Shown here one piece after another: positions 7,690 through 10,738 of a DNA stretch of 10,738 nucleotides. The stretch is from Thalassiosira profunda (taxonomy: Eukaryota > Bacillariophyta > Thalassiosirophyceae > Thalassiosirales > Thalassiosiraceae). The translations under genes were made by a program, and so were the position numbers. The DNA lies in contig JALLAP010001040.1 of assembly GCA_036939355.1 (NCBI GenBank), positions 1-10,738 on the forward strand, given 5' to 3'. The notes below the pieces were generated by a model that searched no databases, was not told where the DNA came from, and saw only the letters and a list, made by a program, of their open reading frames with translations. The stretch's first letter is position 1. Each line of letters opens with the position of its first letter.

Positions 7690-9924
7690 TCACGGGAGCG
7701 CGCGCATGTCCCTGATGAAGTCCATTGCTCCCTTCACCCCCGCGCTCCGGGCCAGCATCTGCGGAATCATGGGGCTGTACACGTGCGTGATCGCCGTGAG
7801 TTCCGTCTTGTCCGGCTCTCCCGGCACGGACCGCAATATGTTCACGCCCATGAGGATCTCGTTCCGCGACAGCTTCTCCCCGCTGCTCGACTTGGTATTT
7901 CCGGCGCTCCACTCTCCTCCCATCACGGCCCGGCTGACGACCAAATATCCCTCCGCGGGCTCGTTATCGCCGAGGATGGACATGTCGTTGGGGCGGAGCC
8001 TCCGCGCGTGCATGCATGTGACAAACTCAATCAGGCTGCTGACCATCGGCGGTTTGGTGAGGTTGCGCACGACCTTCGACTCGCCGTCGCCAAATTCTCC
8101 ACCTTGCGTCTCGCTGTGACGGTCAGATGGGAGAAAGCAAGTGAGCAAAAGCAATGCCCGAGATGCAACGGCAGGAAAGAGAATGACACTCACATTCCAG
8201 TCTGGAAGACCTTCTCGTCCGTCCTACCGAGGCTCATTTTGTTGTAGATTTTGACTCTCTCCGAGTCCATTAGTAGCTCGGCCAGATACTTTGGAGACTT
8301 GTGAATGATCGAGGTGGTCTTGATGATGGGCAATTCCACCCCGTACCCCTCCCTCGAGGTTGCTNGGAGACTTGTGAATGATCGAGGTGGTCTTGATGAT
8401 GGGCAATTCCACCCCGTACCCCTCCCTCGAGGTTGCTTTGCCGACCCACACGAGCACCTCCTGGCTCGCGTCCAACGCTTCGTACCACTCCGCGCCGCGG
8501 CCCACGCCTCCGTCGACGCCGTGGCTGCGGAGGAAGGCGTCCGTCTTCTTCTCCCCGGACCAGTTTACCCACGGGTTTCGGCCTTGGCCCAACGTCATCT
8601 TCATGCCGGTCTCGGACAGCGCCGCGATGGTTTCGGGGTAGTAACATTCGCGTCCGGTGAAGGTGTCCACGGCGTCTTTCGGCAAAAAAGGCTGGGTGGC
8701 CGCAGCGAGGAGCTGCGGCGAGGGCTTGACGTCGGTTGCGACGGACGCAGCCTCTTCTACGGCCACGGATATTTCCAACGTGGCCCTGCGCTCGACAGTG
8801 ACCGAAGAGGCGGCGACCGGGGGCTCCCAGGCCTTGGGCAGAATGATCGGAAAGAGCGGCGTCTCGATGATGTAGGTCTCCATGCTGTCCACCGAGGCCA
8901 CGCTCGACGACGAAAGGGAGGCGATGCTCGAAGTGGCTTGGCCGGCCACCGCGCTCGCCCCGCCCCGGGACGCCAGCGCCGTCCCCTCGTACCGAGCTTC
9001 CGCGACACTCTCTTCCAAACTCACATCGTTTCGCTGGAAGAACCGCCCGACCAACGGGAGGGAGAACGGATCGTCCCCCTCCGCCACATCCACAGTGGCC
9101 TCCAGGGCGCTCTCGAGCTCGGCCCACGCGTCCATGTGCGCCGCGTCCGCGGCCTCCGTCTGCGCGGCCAACACGGCGCTGTCGCTGACGGCCCCCGTCT
9201 TCACGTGGACGGACCTCCGCCGGCGGAGGCGGCGGTTGATGGCGCCCCCGATCCGGAGCGGGGATTTCCTATCCACCGCCTCCACAGCCACATCGGCAGT
9301 CATGGTAGCGGCCTCCAGCTCGGTGGAGCTCTCGTCGTCTCTCCTCCTCTCTCGGGCGCCAAACCTCAAAACGCCGTTGGCACTGACGACGGTCTGGACG
9401 ACGGCGCGCCGGACGCCCCTGGCGCCCCTCCGGACGCCGGACCACGGCCCCTCGGTTAATTCCAGCGCAACGGATGCCGAATGGGAGGCGGGGAGGACGC
9501 GGACGTCGGCGAGGCTCCCGCCGCGGGGGACGGGGCCGAAGGGCACCAACGACTTTTTCGGATGTTGCCTTCGTTTTCTCCGGTCCCGTCCGCCGCTTCG
9601 GCTGCTTCTGCTCTCGTCGCGATTGTCAGAGGCATCGAAGCCGTCGGATCTTATCTTCCACAGGCCCGAGGGCCCGTCGTCGACGGTGAGGCTGCTCTGC
9701 AACACCGTCCGACCTCTGCCCGCAGGGGCACCCCTGCCGCTACTGCGGCCGCCAACGGACCGCCTGGCCTTCTTGGGGGGCACGCCGGCCCCGAACGACG
9801 GGAGGGTCAGTGCCGTGGCCGCCGAGGGGAGGGCGAGGGCCGCGAGGAGGACCGAGCGGCGGGGGCGCCAAGTCGGGCCGGGCCGCCGTTGCCGTTGGTG
9901 ATGGGTGGTCGGGAGGTGACACAT
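7690..9924 (-). CDS. START-domain lipid-binding protein with signal peptide and long low-complexity N-terminal half
   Basis: Minus-strand join 9924-8194 and 8113-7690. As printed the frame breaks at the N-containing duplication; collapsing the extra 73 nt restores one frame of 693 aa. ATG 9924-9922 is followed by a basic N-terminus and RRSVLLAALALPSAATA (22-38), a signal peptide ending near ATA/LTL, so entry into the ER and perhaps the plastid or its envelope space is likely. Residues 45-420 are Arg-, Ser- and Ala-rich, without a recognised fold. Residues about 475-690 resemble a START (StAR-related lipid transfer) domain: WYEALDASQEVLVWVGKATS, VELPIIKTTSIIHKSPKYLA, LLMDSERVKIYNKMSLGRTD, then KVVRNLTKPPMVSS and a C-terminal LARSAGVKGAMDFIRDMRAL helix, about the usual 200-residue length. 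START proteins carry or sense a sterol or phospholipid in a hydrophobic cavity; the ligand is unknown. Family call is good, targeting is inferred. Confidence 0.82.
8114..8193 (-). other. Intron of the START gene (80 nt)
   Basis: Donor GAAT/GTGAGT at 8193, a CTGAC branch-like motif near the 3' end and acceptor GTCACAG/C ending at 8114. Splicing gives VFQTGIETQGGEFGDG and continues the START domain without a break; reading through meets a stop. Confidence 0.85.
8293..8437. repeat. Perfect 72-bp tandem duplication around a single N: probable assembly artefact
   Basis: Bases 8293-8364 recur exactly at 8366-8437, with one N at 8365 between. The printed sequence shifts the START gene out of frame, and removing one copy plus the N (73 nt) restores the START domain exactly. 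An N inside perfectly repeated ends is the mark of two overlapping contigs joined without merging. Confidence 0.9.
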
Positions 9925-10420
9925 CTTGTGCTCAAAAGTGATGGCCGGCTCGCGTGAAGACGTCGCGGACGCTGCACGGCTGATGCGGGGGCGAGGGCGG
10001 CCGGGTGAACTGCAATTGCTTGGGGGGGGCTGCTGCGCCGCCGCTCGAGGCCAAGATTATGGCCATTGCTCGTTGCAAAAGGATTCGATTTTGATGGCAA
10101 AAGTTGATGGGTGAAAAATCGCAACGAAGTTCCCGTTGGAACCATACTGTAGGACGCGCGCTGATCTTTCTGCCCCGCCTAACTTGACCGTACACTTCTC
10201 TCCTTCCTTCCGTTCCTTTTACGGGTCCTGTAGTAACAGCTGTTGGGAGCGACAGTTTGAAATCCGTGACGGATTTTCGCGTGATACTTTCGTGATTTCG
10301 CGATTCAGTGGCCCGGCGTGGCCCCGCCGGGCCCCTGCCGCCCTCGACCTCGACCCTCGAGAGGCCGCAGGCGCCAACCCCCGCCCCGCCCTGTCCCTCC
10401 CTGCCGTCGACTGCGTTGCA
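9925..10420. promoter_or_regulatory. Divergent intergenic region between the START gene and the second LRR gene
   Basis: About 500 bp separates two outward-pointing start codons, so it should hold both promoters. Notable features are a 17-bp palindrome at 10260-10276 and three TTTCG-containing units at 10275-10304. No gene is supported inside; the frame ahead of the LRR ATG is open back to a stop at 10112 but has no earlier ATG. Confidence 0.6.
10260..10304. repeat. 17-bp palindrome followed by three TTTCG..GAT units
   Basis: AAATCCGT (10260-10267) and ACGGATTT (10269-10276) are perfect arms around one G. Directly after come TTTCGCGTGAT (10275-10285), TTTCGTGAT (10288-10296) and TTTCGCGAT (10296-10304). 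It lies about 120-160 bp before the LRR ATG, where promoter elements are expected. The TTTCGCG units loosely resemble E2F sites; function is inferred. Confidence 0.4.
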
Positions 10421-10738
10421 ATGTTGCATCTCCTCAATGACGACACGCGCGCCCTCCTTCAGCGCAACGACCCCAGCGTCGAAGAGCTGAGGGTGGACTG
10501 GCATGACTTCATTGACAATTATCGCGAAAGCGACGGACTGCTCGTCGGCCAATGCACGACGATCAAGCGCCTGAAAATCACTGGCCTTGTCGATGCATTA
10601 TGGTGCCGATGCCTGCCCGATGAAACATTGGGCGATGAATATACGGCCAAGTTTGAGGCGGTATTGAGGGGGATATCCAACAACAGATCCATCGAGGAGC
10701 TGTACGTGGATGGGTATGGTCCGGAGCCGCTCACGCTC
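10421..10738 (+). CDS. Second LRR-family protein, N-terminal 106 codons, cut by the right edge
   Basis: ATG 10421 is the first in a frame that stays open to the last base. The protein begins MLHLLNDDTRALLQRNDP and aligns without doubt to the LRR protein at the left: DTRALLQRNDP against ETRARLQRNDP, SDGLLVGQCTTIKRLKITG against GDGLLIGRCTTLKRLKLAC, and NNRSIEELYVDGYGPEPLT against QNRSIEELFVDGYGPAPLT. By hand count 46 of 57 bases agree across the last block, so the two genes are fairly recent paralogues. The N-terminus is 6 residues off in register and the stretch between shared blocks differs in length. The LRR array proper, the C-terminal tail and the stop lie outside the window. Function unknown; it may share the nuclear-type basic tail of its relative. 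Confidence 0.85.
   Translation, partial: MLHLLNDDTRALLQRNDPSVEELRVDWHDFIDNYRESDGLLVGQCTTIKRLKITGLVDALWCRCLPDETLGDEYTAKFEAVLRGISNNRSIEELYVDGYGPEPLTL

Noticed and set aside
8224..8364. C-terminus SNLEGGVRGG... of the START gene as printed
   Set aside because: It is produced only by the assembly duplication; collapsing it restores the START domain.
8305..9459. Long plus-strand open frame opposite the START gene
   Set aside because: It crosses the N-containing duplication, is rich in Arg/Pro/Gly and mirrors GC-rich codons of the real gene.
8882..9901. 339-residue plus-strand open frame
   Set aside because: Low-complexity Ser/Ala/Arg composition opposite the START gene's low-complexity half; no domain seen.

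Overview
The window looks like nuclear DNA of a microalga, most likely a centric diatom of the Thalassiosira type. Four things suggest this. Genes lie on both strands with short GT-AG introns (79 to 91 nt). One protein starts with a signal peptide ending in an ASAFAP-like A/F site. Another carries a Pro-Ser (PSxxPS) linker of the kind common in diatom secreted proteins. A large divergent leucine-rich-repeat (LRR) family is present. The species is an inference from style, not from a database match. A single N inside a perfect 72-bp duplication shows that this is a scaffold with an unmerged contig join.

Layout, left to right: (1) 1-309, a weak candidate for the 5' end of a minus-strand spliced gene running off the left edge. 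(2) 318-1949 minus, an intronless 543-aa LRR protein. (3) 1950-3712, about 1.76 kb with no convincing gene but several short repeats and palindromes. (4) 3713-5169 plus, two exons, a 458-aa protein joining a DTW-domain tRNA aminocarboxypropyltransferase to a GLYAT/FR47-like GNAT acyltransferase, with a probable plastid-targeting leader. (5) 5231-7194 minus, four exons, a 570-aa secreted SASA/sialate-O-acetylesterase-type esterase with a Pro-Ser linker and a C-terminal Ig/cadherin-like module. (6) 7195-7689, a spacer with an 8-bp-stem hairpin against the esterase start codon. (7) 7690-9924 minus, two exons, a START-type lipid-binding protein with a signal peptide and a long low-complexity N-terminal half; its frame is broken only by the assembly duplication. 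(8) 9925-10420, a divergent intergenic region with a 17-bp palindrome. (9) 10421-10738 plus, the first 106 codons of a second LRR paralogue cut by the right edge.

The genes do not form an operon or an obvious shared pathway. They look like independent nuclear genes: two LRR paralogues pointing outward at the ends, and between them a tRNA-modification fusion enzyme, a secreted carbohydrate esterase and a lipid-binding protein. Splice-aware reading was essential, because three of the five complete or partial main genes are cut short or shifted if read as single open frames. The item most worth following is the DTW-GNAT fusion. I found no CRISPR array, tRNA, rRNA or recognisable transposon.
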